From the NCBI GenBank assembly GCA_002205125.1, contig NIOE01000007.1:434001-498000 (forward strand): a DNA stretch of 64,000 nt, read 5' to 3'. Positions 8,575 to 17,549 of the stretch are shown piece after piece. Every line of letters starts with the position of its first letter. The stretch's first letter is position 1. A model generated the notes under the pieces. It had not been told where the DNA came from, ran no database searches, and was given only the letters and a program-made list of their open reading frames with translations. The DNA comes from Roseateles noduli. GTDB taxonomy: Bacteria > Pseudomonadota > Gammaproteobacteria > Burkholderiales > Burkholderiaceae_C. Both the position numbers and the translations under genes were made by a program.

Positions 8575-11500
8575 TCAGGCCACCTCGCTCCACTGCTTGG
8601 ACAGCTGGTCCCACTTCAGTCGCGCCGCCTTCAGATGGCGTTCCTTCACGTGGCCGTAGCCGCGGATGTCTTCCGGGATGCGGGCCAGCTCGACGGCGGT
8701 CGACAGGCGCTCGGTGGTGAGGCCCTTGGCAAGGATCGATTCAATCGTCGCACGGTAGTCGACGATCAGCTGGCGTTCCGTCTTGCGTTCCTCGGTATGA
8801 CCGAACGGATCGAAGGCGGTGCCGCGCAGGCCCTTCATCTTGGCCAGCATGCCCATCGCCGGACGGACCCAGCCGCCGAAGGGGCGCTTCTGCAGATGGC
8901 CGTGGTCGTCCTTCTTGGCGAGCATGGGCGGTGCCAGGTGATGCACGACCTTGAAGTCGCCTTCGAACTGGCCCTTGATCTTGTCCAGGAACTTGGTGTC
9001 CGTGTGCAGGCGGGCGACTTCGTACTCGTCCTTGTAGGCCATCAGCTTGAACAGGTAGCGCGCGACGGCCTCCGTCAGGCGCGTGCCGCCCACCGGTGCT
9101 TCCGCCTGGCGGACCTTCTCGACGAAGGCGCGGTACTGCTCGGCGTAGGCGGCGTTCTGGTAGTCGGTCAGGAACTCGACGCGCTTGGTGATCAGCTCGT
9201 CCACGCCCTGGCGCTTGACGAAGTTGATGACCTGCTGCGCCGCGAACAGCGACTGCACCGCGGCCAGGTCGTGCGCGCAGCGACGGCCCCATTCGAACGC
9301 GGCCTTGTTGTTGTCGACCTGCACGCCGTTGAGCTCGATCGCGCGCATCAGCGCGGCGTGGCTCAGCGGCACGCGGCCCTTCTGCCACGAGAAGCCCAGC
9401 ATCAGCGGGTTGGTGTACAGCGAGTCGCCCAGCAGCTTCACCGCGACCTCTTCCGCGTCGAACATGCCCAGGTGCGAGGCGCCCACGGCCTTCTGCACGG
9501 CGGCCTCGCAGGCCGCGCCGGGGAAGGACCAGTTGGCGTCGTTGACCAGCGTCGCGGTCGGCGAGCCGTGCGTGTTCAGCGCCACGAAGCTGCGGCCTTC
9601 GCGCATCACGGCCAGCGTCGTCTTGTTGGCGGCGACGATGGAATCGCAGGCGATGACCAGATCGGCCTCCGCGGTGCCGACCTTGGTGCAGTGGATCGCG
9701 TCCGGCGTGTTGGCGATCTGGATGTGGCTCCAGGTCGCGCCGCCCTTCTGCGCCAGACCGGCCGCGTCCTGCGTGATCACGCCCTTGCCTTCCAGATGCG
9801 CGGCCATGCCGAGCAGCTGGCCGATGGTGATCACGCCGGTGCCGCCCACGCCGGCCACGACGATGCCCCAGGCCTCGACCGCGTTCGGGATCGACGGCTG
9901 CGGGATCACCGGCAGCGACGCGTCGAAGGGGCTGACGCGCTTGTCCTTCTTCGGCTTCTTCAGCTCACCGCCTTCGATGGTGACGAAGCTCGGGCAGAAG
10001 CCCTTCACGCACGAGAAGTCCTTGTTGCAGGTGTTCTGGTTGATCTGGCGCTTGCGACCGAACTCGGTCTCCAGCGGCTCGACCGACAGGCAGTTCGATT
10101 GCACCGAGCAGTCGCCGCAGCCTTCGCAGACCAGCTCGTTGATGACGGTGCGCTTGGCCGGGTCGACCAGCTTGCCGCGCTTGCGGCGGCGGCGCTTCTC
10201 GGTCGCGCAGGTCTGGTCGTAGATGATGACCGAGGTGCCCGGGATCTCGCGGAACTGGCGCTGCAGCGCGTCCAGCTCGTCGCGGTGGTGCACCGTCACG
10301 CCGGGCGCCAGCGGCTTGCCGTCGTACTTCTCGGGCTCGTCGGTGACGATGATCAGCTTGGCCACGCCTTCGCTGACCAGGCTGTTCATGATCTGCGTGA
10401 CGCTGTGGCCCTCGGGGCGCTCGCCGACCTGCTGGCCGCCGGTCATCGCGACCGCGTCGTTGTAGAGCACCTTGTAGGTGATGTTCACGCCCGCGGCGAT
10501 GGACTGGCGGATTGCCAGGATGCCGCTGTGGAAGTAGGTGCCGTCGCCGAGGTTGCTGAAGATGTGCTTCTCGTCGGTGAACGGCGCCTGGCCGACCCAG
10601 GGCACGCCTTCGCCGCCCATCTGGGTGAAGGTCGCGGTGTTGCGGCCCGGCATCCAGGTGACCATGTAGTGGCAGCCGATGCCGCCCACGGCGCGTGAGC
10701 CGTCCGGCACGCGCGTGCTGGTGTTGTGGGGGCAGCCGGAGCAGAACCACGGCGTGCGGTCGGCGCCGCCGGCGGTCTTCTCTTCGCTCTTGAGCGACTG
10801 CTCCTTGGCGTCGATCAGCGCGACGCGCGCGTCCAGGCGCGCGGCGGTGTCGGCGTCCACGCCCAGCTTCTTCAGCCGCTTCGCGATGGCGCGGGCGATG
10901 ATGGCCGGCGTCAGGTCGGCCTGCGGGCGCAGCAGCCAGTTGCTGCTCGGGTTCGGGTGGCTCCACTCGCCGCCGCTGCGGTCGCCGTCGGTCTCGTCGA
11001 ACTTGCCGAGCACGTTCGGGCGCACGTCGGGACGCCAGTTGTACAGCTCTTCCTTGAGCTGGTACTCGATCATCTGGCGCTTCTCCTCGATGACGAGGAT
11101 CTCCTGCAGCCCGGTGGCGAAGTCGCGGGTGATGGTCGCTTCCAGCGGCCACACGACGTTGACCTTGTGCAGCCGGATGCCCAGGCGGCGGCAGCTGTCG
11201 TCGTCCAGGCCCAGGTCGTGCAGCGCCTGGCGGGTGTCGTTCCAGGCCTTGCCCGACGCGATCAGGCCGATGCGGTCATGCGGCGTCGCGACGACGTTGT
11301 GGTTGAGCTTGTTGGCGCGGACGTAGGCGAGGGCGGCGTACCACTTGTGGTCCATCATCCGCGCTTCCTGGTCCAGCGGCGGATCGGGCCAGCGGATGTG
11401 CAGGCCGCCCGGGGGCATCTGGAAATCTTCGGGCATCAGGATCTCGACGCGGTCGGGATCGACGCTGACGCTGCTGGACGATTCGACGATCTCCTGGATC

Positions 11501-12135
11501 GTCTTCATGCCCGACCACAGGCCGGAGAAGCGGCTCATCGCGAAGGCGTGCAGGCCCATGTCCAGGATCTCCTGGACGCTGCTCGGGAAGAACACCGGGA
11601 AGCCGACCGCCTTGAAGACGTGGTCGCTCTGGTGGGCGGCGGTGGAGCTCTTGGCGATGTGGTCGTCCGCGGCGATGGCGATCACGCCGCCGTGCTTGGA
11701 CGTGCCGGCCATGTTGGCGTGCTTGAACACGTCGATGGAGCGGTCCACGCCGGGGCCCTTGCCGTACCACATGCCGAAGACGCCGTCGAACTTCGCCTTC
11801 TCGGGGAACAGCGCGAGCTGCTGGGTGCCCCAGACGGCGGTGGCGCCGAGTTCCTCGTTGACGCCGGGCTGGAAGACGATGTGCTGCTTGGCGAGGTGCT
11901 TCTTCGCGGCCATCAGGGCCTGGTCGTAGCCGCCCAGCGGGGAGCCGCGGTAGCCGGAGATGAAGCCGGCGGTGTTGAGGCCGGCGATGGCGTCGCGGGT
12001 GCGTTGCAGCATCGGCAGGCGGACCAGCGCCTGGACGCCGCTCATGAAGGCGCGGCCCTCGTCGAGTGCGTACTTGTCATCCAGCGTGACCTTCTCGAGG
12101 GCGCGCAGGATGTGTTCGGGCAAGGGGGCGTTCAT
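8575..12135 (-). CDS. Indolepyruvate ferredoxin oxidoreductase, fused alpha/beta form
   Basis: A 1186-residue single-chain enzyme that oxidatively decarboxylates aryl-pyruvates (from aromatic or branched amino acids) to acyl-CoA with ferredoxin as electron acceptor. The order is an N-terminal pyruvate oxidoreductase-like domain (YRGSPLGGYD near residue 60), a thiamine diphosphate-binding region (GDGTYFHSG and NDAVAMTGGQ, near residues 525-570), an iron-sulfur site with CEGCGDCSVQSNC near 670 followed by CNKDFSCVKGFC, and the gamma-type domain (GVGGTGVITIGQLLG) near 765. In archaea these are separate IorA and IorB chains; the long fusion is usual in proteobacteria. The divergent Lrp-family gene next door is a likely regulator. 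The frame is intact. Confidence 0.95.
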   Translation of the reverse strand: MNAPLPEHILRALEKVTLDDKYALDEGRAFMSGVQALVRLPMLQRTRDAIAGLNTAGFISGYRGSPLGGYDQALMAAKKHLAKQHIVFQPGVNEELGATAVWGTQQLALFPEKAKFDGVFGMWYGKGPGVDRSIDVFKHANMAGTSKHGGVIAIAADDHIAKSSTAAHQSDHVFKAVGFPVFFPSSVQEILDMGLHAFAMSRFSGLWSGMKTIQEIVESSSSVSVDPDRVEILMPEDFQMPPGGLHIRWPDPPLDQEARMMDHKWYAALAYVRANKLNHNVVATPHDRIGLIASGKAWNDTRQALHDLGLDDDSCRRLGIRLHKVNVVWPLEATITRDFATGLQEILVIEEKRQMIEYQLKEELYNWRPDVRPNVLGKFDETDGDRSGGEWSHPNPSSNWLLRPQADLTPAIIARAIAKRLKKLGVDADTAARLDARVALIDAKEQSLKSEEKTAGGADRTPWFCSGCPHNTSTRVPDGSRAVGGIGCHYMVTWMPGRNTATFTQMGGEGVPWVGQAPFTDEKHIFSNLGDGTYFHSGILAIRQSIAAGVNITYKVLYNDAVAMTGGQQVGERPEGHSVTQIMNSLVSEGVAKLIIVTDEPEKYDGKPLAPGVTVHHRDELDALQRQFREIPGTSVIIYDQTCATEKRRRRKRGKLVDPAKRTVINELVCEGCGDCSVQSNCLSVEPLETEFGRKRQINQNTCNKDFSCVKGFCPSFVTIEGGELKKPKKDKRVSPFDASLPVIPQPSIPNAVEAWGIVVAGVGGTGVITIGQLLGMAAHLEGKGVITQDAAGLAQKGGATWSHIQIANTPDAIHCTKVGTAEADLVIACDSIVAANKTTLAVMREGRSFVALNTHGSPTATLVNDANWSFPGAACEAAVQKAVGASHLGMFDAEEVAVKLLGDSLYTNPLMLGFSWQKGRVPLSHAALMRAIELNGVQVDNNKAAFEWGRRCAHDLAAVQSLFAAQQVINFVKRQGVDELITKRVEFLTDYQNAAYAEQYRAFVEKVRQAEAPVGGTRLTEAVARYLFKLMAYKDEYEVARLHTDTKFLDKIKGQFEGDFKVVHHLAPPMLAKKDDHGHLQKRPFGGWVRPAMGMLAKMKGLRGTAFDPFGHTEERKTERQLIVDYRATIESILAKGLTTERLSTAVELARIPEDIRGYGHVKERHLKAARLKWDQLSKQWSEVA

Positions 12136-12323
12136 GCGGGGAGTCTCCTGATGGGTGGCTGACTTCCGGTCCCCGCTTGTGGCGAGGCCGTGTGCCTTGG
12201 CTGCCGTCGCGCCAAGTATGGCGGCGCGCGGAAAACGCAGAGAACAGTGTAGGAAACAACGCCCGGCGAGTGTTTGCTAGTTCTGCGCCGGGGACGGTCG
12301 TTTGAGCAAGAATCTTTCCCGGA

Positions 12324-12962
12324 ATGACGAAAGGGATTCGAATGGCATCGAAAAACGGGGCATCAGGGAAAACCATGAGGGCGACGGCGGGTTCCGCGGG
12401 CGGCGACGAGGGGATCGACCGGGGTGCTGATCGGGGTGCCGATCGGGGAGATGACGCGGGCGGATCCGGTGCTCCGGCAAGCGGCGAACTCGACCGGTAT
12501 CACGTGGCGATCCTGGCCGAGCTGCAGCGCGAGGCGCGCCTGTCGAATGCGGAGCTGGCGATGCGGATCGGGCTGTCGCCGGCGCCCACCTGGCGCCGGG
12601 TGCGGTGGCTGGAGGAGCAGGGCTTCATCACCGGCTACCGCGCGGAGATCGACCGGCGCCGCCTCGGCTTGGGCGTGCTGGCCTTCGTGCGCGTGGACGC
12701 GGACCGCAACAACGGCGCGGCGACCAAGCAGCTGGAGGAGGCGATCCGGCAACTGCCGGAGGTGATCTCGTGCCACTACATCAGCGGCGCCGGGACCTTC
12801 GAGCTGGAAGTGATGGCCACCGACCTGGATGCGTTCAGCCGGTTCTCGATCGACACGCTGCTGAACCTGCCGAACGTGAAGGACATCCACACGAGCTTCT
12901 CGCTCGGAGAGGTGAAGGCGGGCGGGGCGTTGCCGCTGGGGCATCTGAAGCCGAAGGGGTGA
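12324..12962 (+). CDS. Lrp/AsnC-family transcriptional regulator
   Basis: A 212-residue protein. The helix-turn-helix begins at ELDRYHVAILAELQREARLS (about residue 54) and is followed by the RAM/AsnC effector domain (VLAFVRVDAD, ISGAGTFELEVMATD, VKDIHTSFSLGEVK). The roughly 50 residues before it are low-complexity, with a DRGADRGADRG repeat that is not part of the family, so translation may really start at an inner ATG (12342 or 12375). It is divergent from the indolepyruvate oxidoreductase with 188 bases between them; regulation of that gene in response to amino acids is the obvious inference. Confidence 0.88.
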   Translation: MTKGIRMASKNGASGKTMRATAGSAGGDEGIDRGADRGADRGDDAGGSGAPASGELDRYHVAILAELQREARLSNAELAMRIGLSPAPTWRRVRWLEEQGFITGYRAEIDRRRLGLGVLAFVRVDADRNNGAATKQLEEAIRQLPEVISCHYISGAGTFELEVMATDLDAFSRFSIDTLLNLPNVKDIHTSFSLGEVKAGGALPLGHLKPKG

Positions 12963-13063
12963 GGGCCCGGTTGCTGTACCGGTCGCACTCCCGACCCCCT
13001 GTACCGGGTCGGCGGAGAGCCCCGCTGGCATAGTCGACGATCCCCCCTCGCTCCCCGGCCGCC

Positions 13064-13954
13064 ATGACGCTACCGCTCCGACATTTCCTGCTTGCGCTGT
13101 CCGTGGTCGCCATCTGGGGGAGCAACTTCGTCGTGATCCGCTGGGGCCTGAACGCGTTCCCGCCGCTGCTGTTCGCCGCACTGCGGTTCACCTTCGCCGC
13201 GCTGCCCGCGATGCTGCTGTTGCCGCGACCCAAGGTCGGCTGGCGCAACCTCGCCGCCTACGGCGCCTTCGTCGGCGTCGGCCAGTTCGCGCTGCTCTAC
13301 CTGGCGATGCGCTCGCAGATCTCGCCGGGGCTCGCCTCGCTCGTCATCCAGACCCAGGTCTTCTTCACCTTGCTGCTCGCCATGCGCATGAGCGGCGAAC
13401 GCGTCCAGGGCTTCCAGTGGCTCGCCCTCGTCACCGCCGCGGCCGGTATCGGCGTCATCGCCTCGCACACCGACGGCACGACCACTGTGCTGGGCCTCGG
13501 GATGGTGCTGCTGGCCGCGCTCTGCTGGTCCAGCGGCAACATCGTCGGCAAGCGCGCAGGCGCCGTGAACATGCTGGGGTACGTGGTCTGGAGCAGCGCC
13601 TTCGCCGCGCCCGCGCTGTTCGCGCTGTCCTTCATCGTCGAAGGCCCCGCGCAGATGGGCGAGGCGATCCAGAACGCCAGCCTAGGCGCATGGGCCGCGG
13701 TGCTCTGGCAGTCGGTCGGCAACACGCTCTTCGGCTACGGCGCGTGGAGCTTCCTCCTGTCGCGCCATCCCGCCGCGACCATCGTTCCGATGGCGCTCCT
13801 CGTTCCCGTGTTCGGCATGAGCTGCTCGGCACTGCTGCTCGGCGAAGGTCTGCCGCCGTGGAAGCTGATGGCGGCGGCACTCGTGATCAGCGGGCTCGCG
13901 ATCAACCTGCTGTGGCCGCACGTGCGCGGCGTGCTGCGGGCCGCAAAAGCATGA
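13064..13954 (+). CDS. EamA/DMT-family metabolite exporter
   Basis: A 296-residue inner-membrane protein with ten predicted helices in two EamA repeats. WGSNFVVIRWGLNAFPPLLFAALRF at the N terminus and the second repeat starting near VLLAALCWSSGNIVGK are typical of the drug/metabolite transporter superfamily, close to the EamA group that exports cysteine pathway compounds. The start is chosen at the first ATG of the hydrophobic frame; no good ribosome binding site is seen. Its stop codon overlaps the start of the following metzincin gene (ATGA), so the two are probably co-translated. Confidence 0.9.
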   Translation: MTLPLRHFLLALSVVAIWGSNFVVIRWGLNAFPPLLFAALRFTFAALPAMLLLPRPKVGWRNLAAYGAFVGVGQFALLYLAMRSQISPGLASLVIQTQVFFTLLLAMRMSGERVQGFQWLALVTAAAGIGVIASHTDGTTTVLGLGMVLLAALCWSSGNIVGKRAGAVNMLGYVVWSSAFAAPALFALSFIVEGPAQMGEAIQNASLGAWAAVLWQSVGNTLFGYGAWSFLLSRHPAATIVPMALLVPVFGMSCSALLLGEGLPPWKLMAAALVISGLAINLLWPHVRGVLRAAKA

Positions 13955-14691
13955 GCGTGAATCGAGTCTTGATCGTGCACCGCAAGGCCACCCGGGCCTT
14001 GGCGGCGATGGCGCTGGCGTTGTTCGGCGCGCTGTTGCCGCTGGGCGCGATGGCCCAGCTCGTTCCGCCCGAGAAGGGCAAGGCGGCGGCGATTCCCTCC
14101 GTGCGCGATCAGGAGATCGCCCAATGCCTCCCCGGCGAAGTGCAGACCTGGGGCGACGGCCGCGATCGCGCGATCGCGACGCGCTCCTTGCGCTTCGCCT
14201 ATCGCCACGACAACGCGCCGCCCTGGTTCAGCGAACCGCAGGTGATGGCGCTGGTGAAGCGCTCCGCCGAGGCCTGGTCCGCCTGCGGGCTGAAGCTCGC
14301 CGTCATCGCCGTGCCCAGCGGCCAGGTGCCGCCCGAGGACGCCATCCAGATCCTCTGGAGCGACGTCGGCAGCCGCGGCCAGTTCGCCCTCGCCAACGTG
14401 ACGGCGCGCAGCCTGTCGATCGGTCCCGGCCTGTTCGCGCTGCTGCGCGAGCGCAATCCGAAGCACCCGGCGGACCAGACGCTGCAGATGGTGCTCTCGC
14501 ATGAGATGGGGCACTTCCTCGGCCTGATGGCGCACTCGAAGCGCTGCGTCGACACGATGTCCTACTACGACAACGGCAAGGGCGAGCGCTGCGCGCTTCG
14601 CGATCCGAAGAGCTGGGGCAGCGTCGTCGAGTACCGCTCCATGCTGCCGACCGCGTGCGACATCGATCGCTGCAGAGCCGTGAACAAGTAG
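13951..14691 (+). CDS. Exported metzincin-like (matrixin type) metalloprotease
   Basis: A 246-residue protein with a signal peptide (a hydrophobic stretch ending at LGAMAQ). The zinc motif HEMGHFLGLMAH is followed by DTMSYYDN, which fits the Met-turn of metzincins such as matrixins. In the standard motif HExxHxxGxxH the third histidine is residue 11; here it is residue 12, so the ligand spacing is one longer. Four cysteines in the C-terminal half may form disulfides. Secreted or periplasmic proteolysis is likely if zinc can still be bound. It overlaps the EamA gene by four bases, which fits one operon, although no shared role is obvious. Confidence 0.75.
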   Translation: MSVNRVLIVHRKATRALAAMALALFGALLPLGAMAQLVPPEKGKAAAIPSVRDQEIAQCLPGEVQTWGDGRDRAIATRSLRFAYRHDNAPPWFSEPQVMALVKRSAEAWSACGLKLAVIAVPSGQVPPEDAIQILWSDVGSRGQFALANVTARSLSIGPGLFALLRERNPKHPADQTLQMVLSHEMGHFLGLMAHSKRCVDTMSYYDNGKGERCALRDPKSWGSVVEYRSMLPTACDIDRCRAVNK

Positions 14692-14775
14692 AGGCGGTCG
14701 GGCCGTCGTCGCACAGACGGACGCTGGGCTCGCAGGCATTGAACAAGCGTCGTTGGCGCGGCGTATGCTGAGACG

Positions 14776-15480
14776 ATGAACTCGAATCGCCGCCTCGTTC
14801 TTGCCGCCGCCTTGCTCGGCGTCGGCGCTTCCGTGATGACGCCGGCCCGCGCGCAAGGGCCGAAGCAGAACCTGCAGGTCGAGATGCGCTGGGTCGAGTC
14901 CGAACTCAGCGGTTCCACGGTCGCCGGCATCCGCGACGGCAGCACCGTGGTCAGCACCGGCGGCAGCGTGTCGGCGCGTGGAGGCGTCGCGCTCTCCACC
15001 GAGAACCGCGAGCAGCGCCAGCAGCTGTTCCCGCGCCTGCTGGTGCTCAACGGCTCGCAGGCCTCGTTCACGATGACCGAGTCGACGCCCATCCAATGGG
15101 TCGACGTCGCGATGGATCGCCAGCAGGGCGAGCGCGACCGCGTGGTCGTCGTGCCGCGCCAGGGCATGGCCGAGCGCGTGCGCGGCATCGTCGTCCGACC
15201 GAAATGGCCGGGCGGCCGCAGTCCGGTGGATGTCGAGGTCCGCGCGTCGGACCAGGCGCAGATGCCGCAGGGCGGCGCCTACGGCACCTCGCTGCCCGAC
15301 GGCCAGCAGCGTCCGAGCACCGACGTCCTCAGCACGGTGCAGGCGCCGCTCGGCATCTGGGTCACGATCGCGCGCACGGGCAGCGTGACATCGAGCGCCA
15401 ACCGCAACACCTACAGCACGCGGGACGCGGAGGTGCAGAAGCTCCGCGAGTTGCAGCTTCGGGTCGACGTGGCGCCTTAG
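14776..15480 (+). CDS. Exported protein of unknown function, secretin-fragment-like
   Basis: A 234-residue protein with a clear signal peptide (cleavage near ARAQG). The mature part opens with LQVEMRWVESE, which resembles the VEARFVEV strand of secretin-type (type II/III secretion) domains; later parts are glycine- and serine-rich beta-like sequence (GSTVVSTGGSVSARGG). No membrane anchor follows. It may be a stand-alone secretin-like domain or simply a periplasmic beta protein. I do not recognise a defined family. It lies on the same strand as the metzincin gene, 84 bases downstream. Confidence 0.65.
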   Translation: MNSNRRLVLAAALLGVGASVMTPARAQGPKQNLQVEMRWVESELSGSTVAGIRDGSTVVSTGGSVSARGGVALSTENREQRQQLFPRLLVLNGSQASFTMTESTPIQWVDVAMDRQQGERDRVVVVPRQGMAERVRGIVVRPKWPGGRSPVDVEVRASDQAQMPQGGAYGTSLPDGQQRPSTDVLSTVQAPLGIWVTIARTGSVTSSANRNTYSTRDAEVQKLRELQLRVDVAP

Positions 15481-15632
15481 GCGAAGGCCACCGCCATAGA
15501 CCAAGGGCCGCCGACCAGCGAAGTGGATCCATAAAGGTTTCTCCGAAGTCGCTGCATCGGTCGAATTGGTATTTGACTGGTGTTAATTTTCGGAGTGATC
15601 CGCTAAGCTGCGGCGTCCATTGGAGGCCCCGC

Positions 15633-16991
15633 ATGTCCGTTCGCGTTCTGTCCCGCATCCCGACCCCGTTGACTGCCGCGATCGCTGCACTTTGCGCGAT
15701 GGCTGTCTCTGCCGCCATCGCCGCGACACCAGCCGCCGATGCGAAGGCCGATCAGAAGGCCGATCAGAAGGCCGACCAGAAGGCGGAAGCGCCGGGCTAC
15801 CCGCTCTTCGGCGCCAAGCCGGTCGAGTTCGAGCGCACCGGCGGCAAGATCGTCGGCATCTACGTGCCCAACTGGGAGCCGGTCGAGCTGATCGAGCGCG
15901 TGCCTCCTCAAAACCTGACCCACGTGCTCTACGCCTTCCTGCGTCTGTGCGGCCCGGGACAGCTGGAGAAGGACGCCGCGAAGTGCGTCGGCAAGAAGGA
16001 TTTCGAGATCGGCACCGGCCCGATCGACGCGCGTTTCAACACCGCGTTCCAGCGCTACAAACAGCGCGCGCCGCATCTGAAGATCGTCGCCTCGGTGGGC
16101 GGCTGGGGCGGATCGGATCCGATCTTCCACCTGGTCGGCGACCCGGCGAAACGTGCGGTGTTCGCGGCCTCGGCGCAGCAGTTCCTGCGAGACCATCCGG
16201 CCTTCGACGGCATCGACATCGACTGGGAGCATCCCGGCAACAACGGCGCGGCCAACGGCGTGCAGCTCGGGAGTCCGCAGGACGGCCAGTCCTATGCGGA
16301 ACTGATGGCCGACCTGCGCAAGGCGCTGGATGCGCTGACGGCGGAGACGGGGCGCCCCTACCTGTTGACCACGGCCGTGAATCCGATGGATTCGATCGTC
16401 GGCAAGATCAACTTCAAGGACGCGTCCAAGCCGCTGGATCTCGTCTTCATGATGACCTACGACTTCTACGGCATGTGGTCGCCGGTGGCGGGACATCACA
16501 CGACGCTGCGAGCGTCGTCGCCGCAGGCGGACGACAGCCTGGAGCGCGCGGTGGCCAACCTGGAGAAGGCCGGCGTGCCGCGCTCGAAGCTGGTGGCCGG
16601 CGTGGCGATGTACGGCCGCGGCTTCACCGGCGTGAGCGAGACGAAAGCGGGTGCCGCGAAGTCGGGCGCCTATCCGGGCGCCGAGGGCGCGCAGGGCTAC
16701 CGCGAGATGGCCGGCCGCATCCTCGACGCGAAGGGGAACGGCCGCGCGGGTTACCAGTCCGTCTGGGATCCGGTGACGCAGTCGTGGTCGCTGTTCAACC
16801 CGACGCAGAAGCTCTGGATGGGCTACGACGATCCGCGGGCGGTGCTGGCCAAGGGAAGCTTCGTGCGCGATCAGGGCCTGGCAGGTGTCTTCGCCTGGGA
16901 GCTGAGCCAGGACAACGGCGACCTGCTCAACGCGATGAACCGGGGCGTCGGCAACGTGCCGCTGGCGACGCAGAAAGAACCGCGCCGGTAA
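15633..16991 (+). CDS. Glycoside hydrolase family 18 (chitinase-like), exported
   Basis: A 452-residue secreted enzyme. The start is fixed by a GGAGG ribosome binding site 7 bases upstream and by the signal peptide. After the signal comes a short Lys/Asp/Gln-rich linker made of four 12-base repeats. The GH18 barrel follows: SVGGWGG (154-160) and the catalytic motif FDGIDIDWE, with the acid glutamate at residue 199. MTYDFYGMW and the C-terminal GVFAWELSQDNG are further family strands. It should cleave beta-1,4-linked N-acetylglucosamine polymers such as chitin. No separate chitin-binding domain is seen. The upstream gap is AT-richer than its surroundings and probably holds the promoter. Confidence 0.92.
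   Translation: MSVRVLSRIPTPLTAAIAALCAMAVSAAIAATPAADAKADQKADQKADQKAEAPGYPLFGAKPVEFERTGGKIVGIYVPNWEPVELIERVPPQNLTHVLYAFLRLCGPGQLEKDAAKCVGKKDFEIGTGPIDARFNTAFQRYKQRAPHLKIVASVGGWGGSDPIFHLVGDPAKRAVFAASAQQFLRDHPAFDGIDIDWEHPGNNGAANGVQLGSPQDGQSYAELMADLRKALDALTAETGRPYLLTTAVNPMDSIVGKINFKDASKPLDLVFMMTYDFYGMWSPVAGHHTTLRASSPQADDSLERAVANLEKAGVPRSKLVAGVAMYGRGFTGVSETKAGAAKSGAYPGAEGAQGYREMAGRILDAKGNGRAGYQSVWDPVTQSWSLFNPTQKLWMGYDDPRAVLAKGSFVRDQGLAGVFAWELSQDNGDLLNAMNRGVGNVPLATQKEPRR
15735..15782 (+). repeat. Four tandem 12-bp repeats in the chitinase-like gene
   Basis: The unit GCCGATCAGAAG and close variants are repeated in frame and encode A-D-Q-K modules just after the signal peptide. The copy number could vary by slippage without breaking the frame. 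Confidence 0.8.
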
Positions 16992-17027
16992 CTCGCACGT
17001 CGTTCCTCCGGGCCTACGATCGCAGCC

Positions 17028-17489
17028 ATGACTGCCATCACCGCTCCCGCTTCCGCACCTTCTCCCGATGCCGCGACGGCCGCCGCCGCGCCTTCGCGCC
17101 TGCGCATCGCCCTGATCGCCCACGACGGCAAGAAGGACGAGATGGTGATGCTCGCGACCGAGTTCGCCGGTTTCCTCGGCGGCTGCGAGCTGGTGGCGAC
17201 CGGCACGACCGGTTCGCGCCTGACGGCGGAGGTCGGCCTGACGGTCGAGCGCATGCTGTCCGGCCCGCACGGCGGCGACCTGCAGATCGGCGCGCGGCTG
17301 GCGGTGGGCCTCGTCGACGCGGTCGTCTTCCTGCGCGATCCGATGACGCCTCAGCCCCATGAACCCGACATCAACGCGCTGGTCCGCGCCTGCGACGTCC
17401 ACAACGTCGCCTGCGCCACCAACGTCACCAGCAGCCGGCTGATGCTGCGTTCGCTGCAGGTGCTCGGCACGGGTGGCGGGCGGGAGTAG
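17028..17489 (+). CDS. mgsA: Methylglyoxal synthase
   Basis: A 153-residue cytoplasmic enzyme that converts dihydroxyacetone phosphate to methylglyoxal and phosphate, a bypass of lower glycolysis under sugar-phosphate stress. Family motifs are intact: [11 protein letters not shown] (29-39), [19 protein letters not shown] with the catalytic aspartate, and [17 protein letters not shown]. About 22 Ala/Pro-rich residues precede the core and are not conserved, so an internal start is possible. It is followed 60 bases later by an unrelated exported YciI-like gene. Confidence 0.95.
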   Translation: MTAITAPASAPSPDAATAAAAPSRLRIALIAHDGKKDEMVMLATEFAGFLGGCELVATGTTGSRLTAEVGLTVERMLSGPHGGDLQIGARLAVGLVDAVVFLRDPMTPQPHEPDINALVRACDVHNVACATNVTSSRLMLRSLQVLGTGGGRE

Positions 17490-17549
17490 AGTCGTCTGTC
17501 GACGCCGGAGTCCGACAACCGCTCCGGTGAACGACAGAAGGAGACTCCG

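Noticed and set aside
7291..10698. Very long open frame on the plus strand (over 1100 codons)
   Set aside because: It runs antisense through the AEC transporter and indolepyruvate oxidoreductase genes and is rich in His, Gln, Arg and Ala, typical of a shadow frame in G+C-rich DNA.
15573..15601. Possible -35/-10 promoter (TTGACT-N17-TGATCC) before the chitinase-like gene
   Set aside because: The -35 is good but the -10 matches poorly; the AT-rich stretch probably holds a promoter, but I cannot place it.
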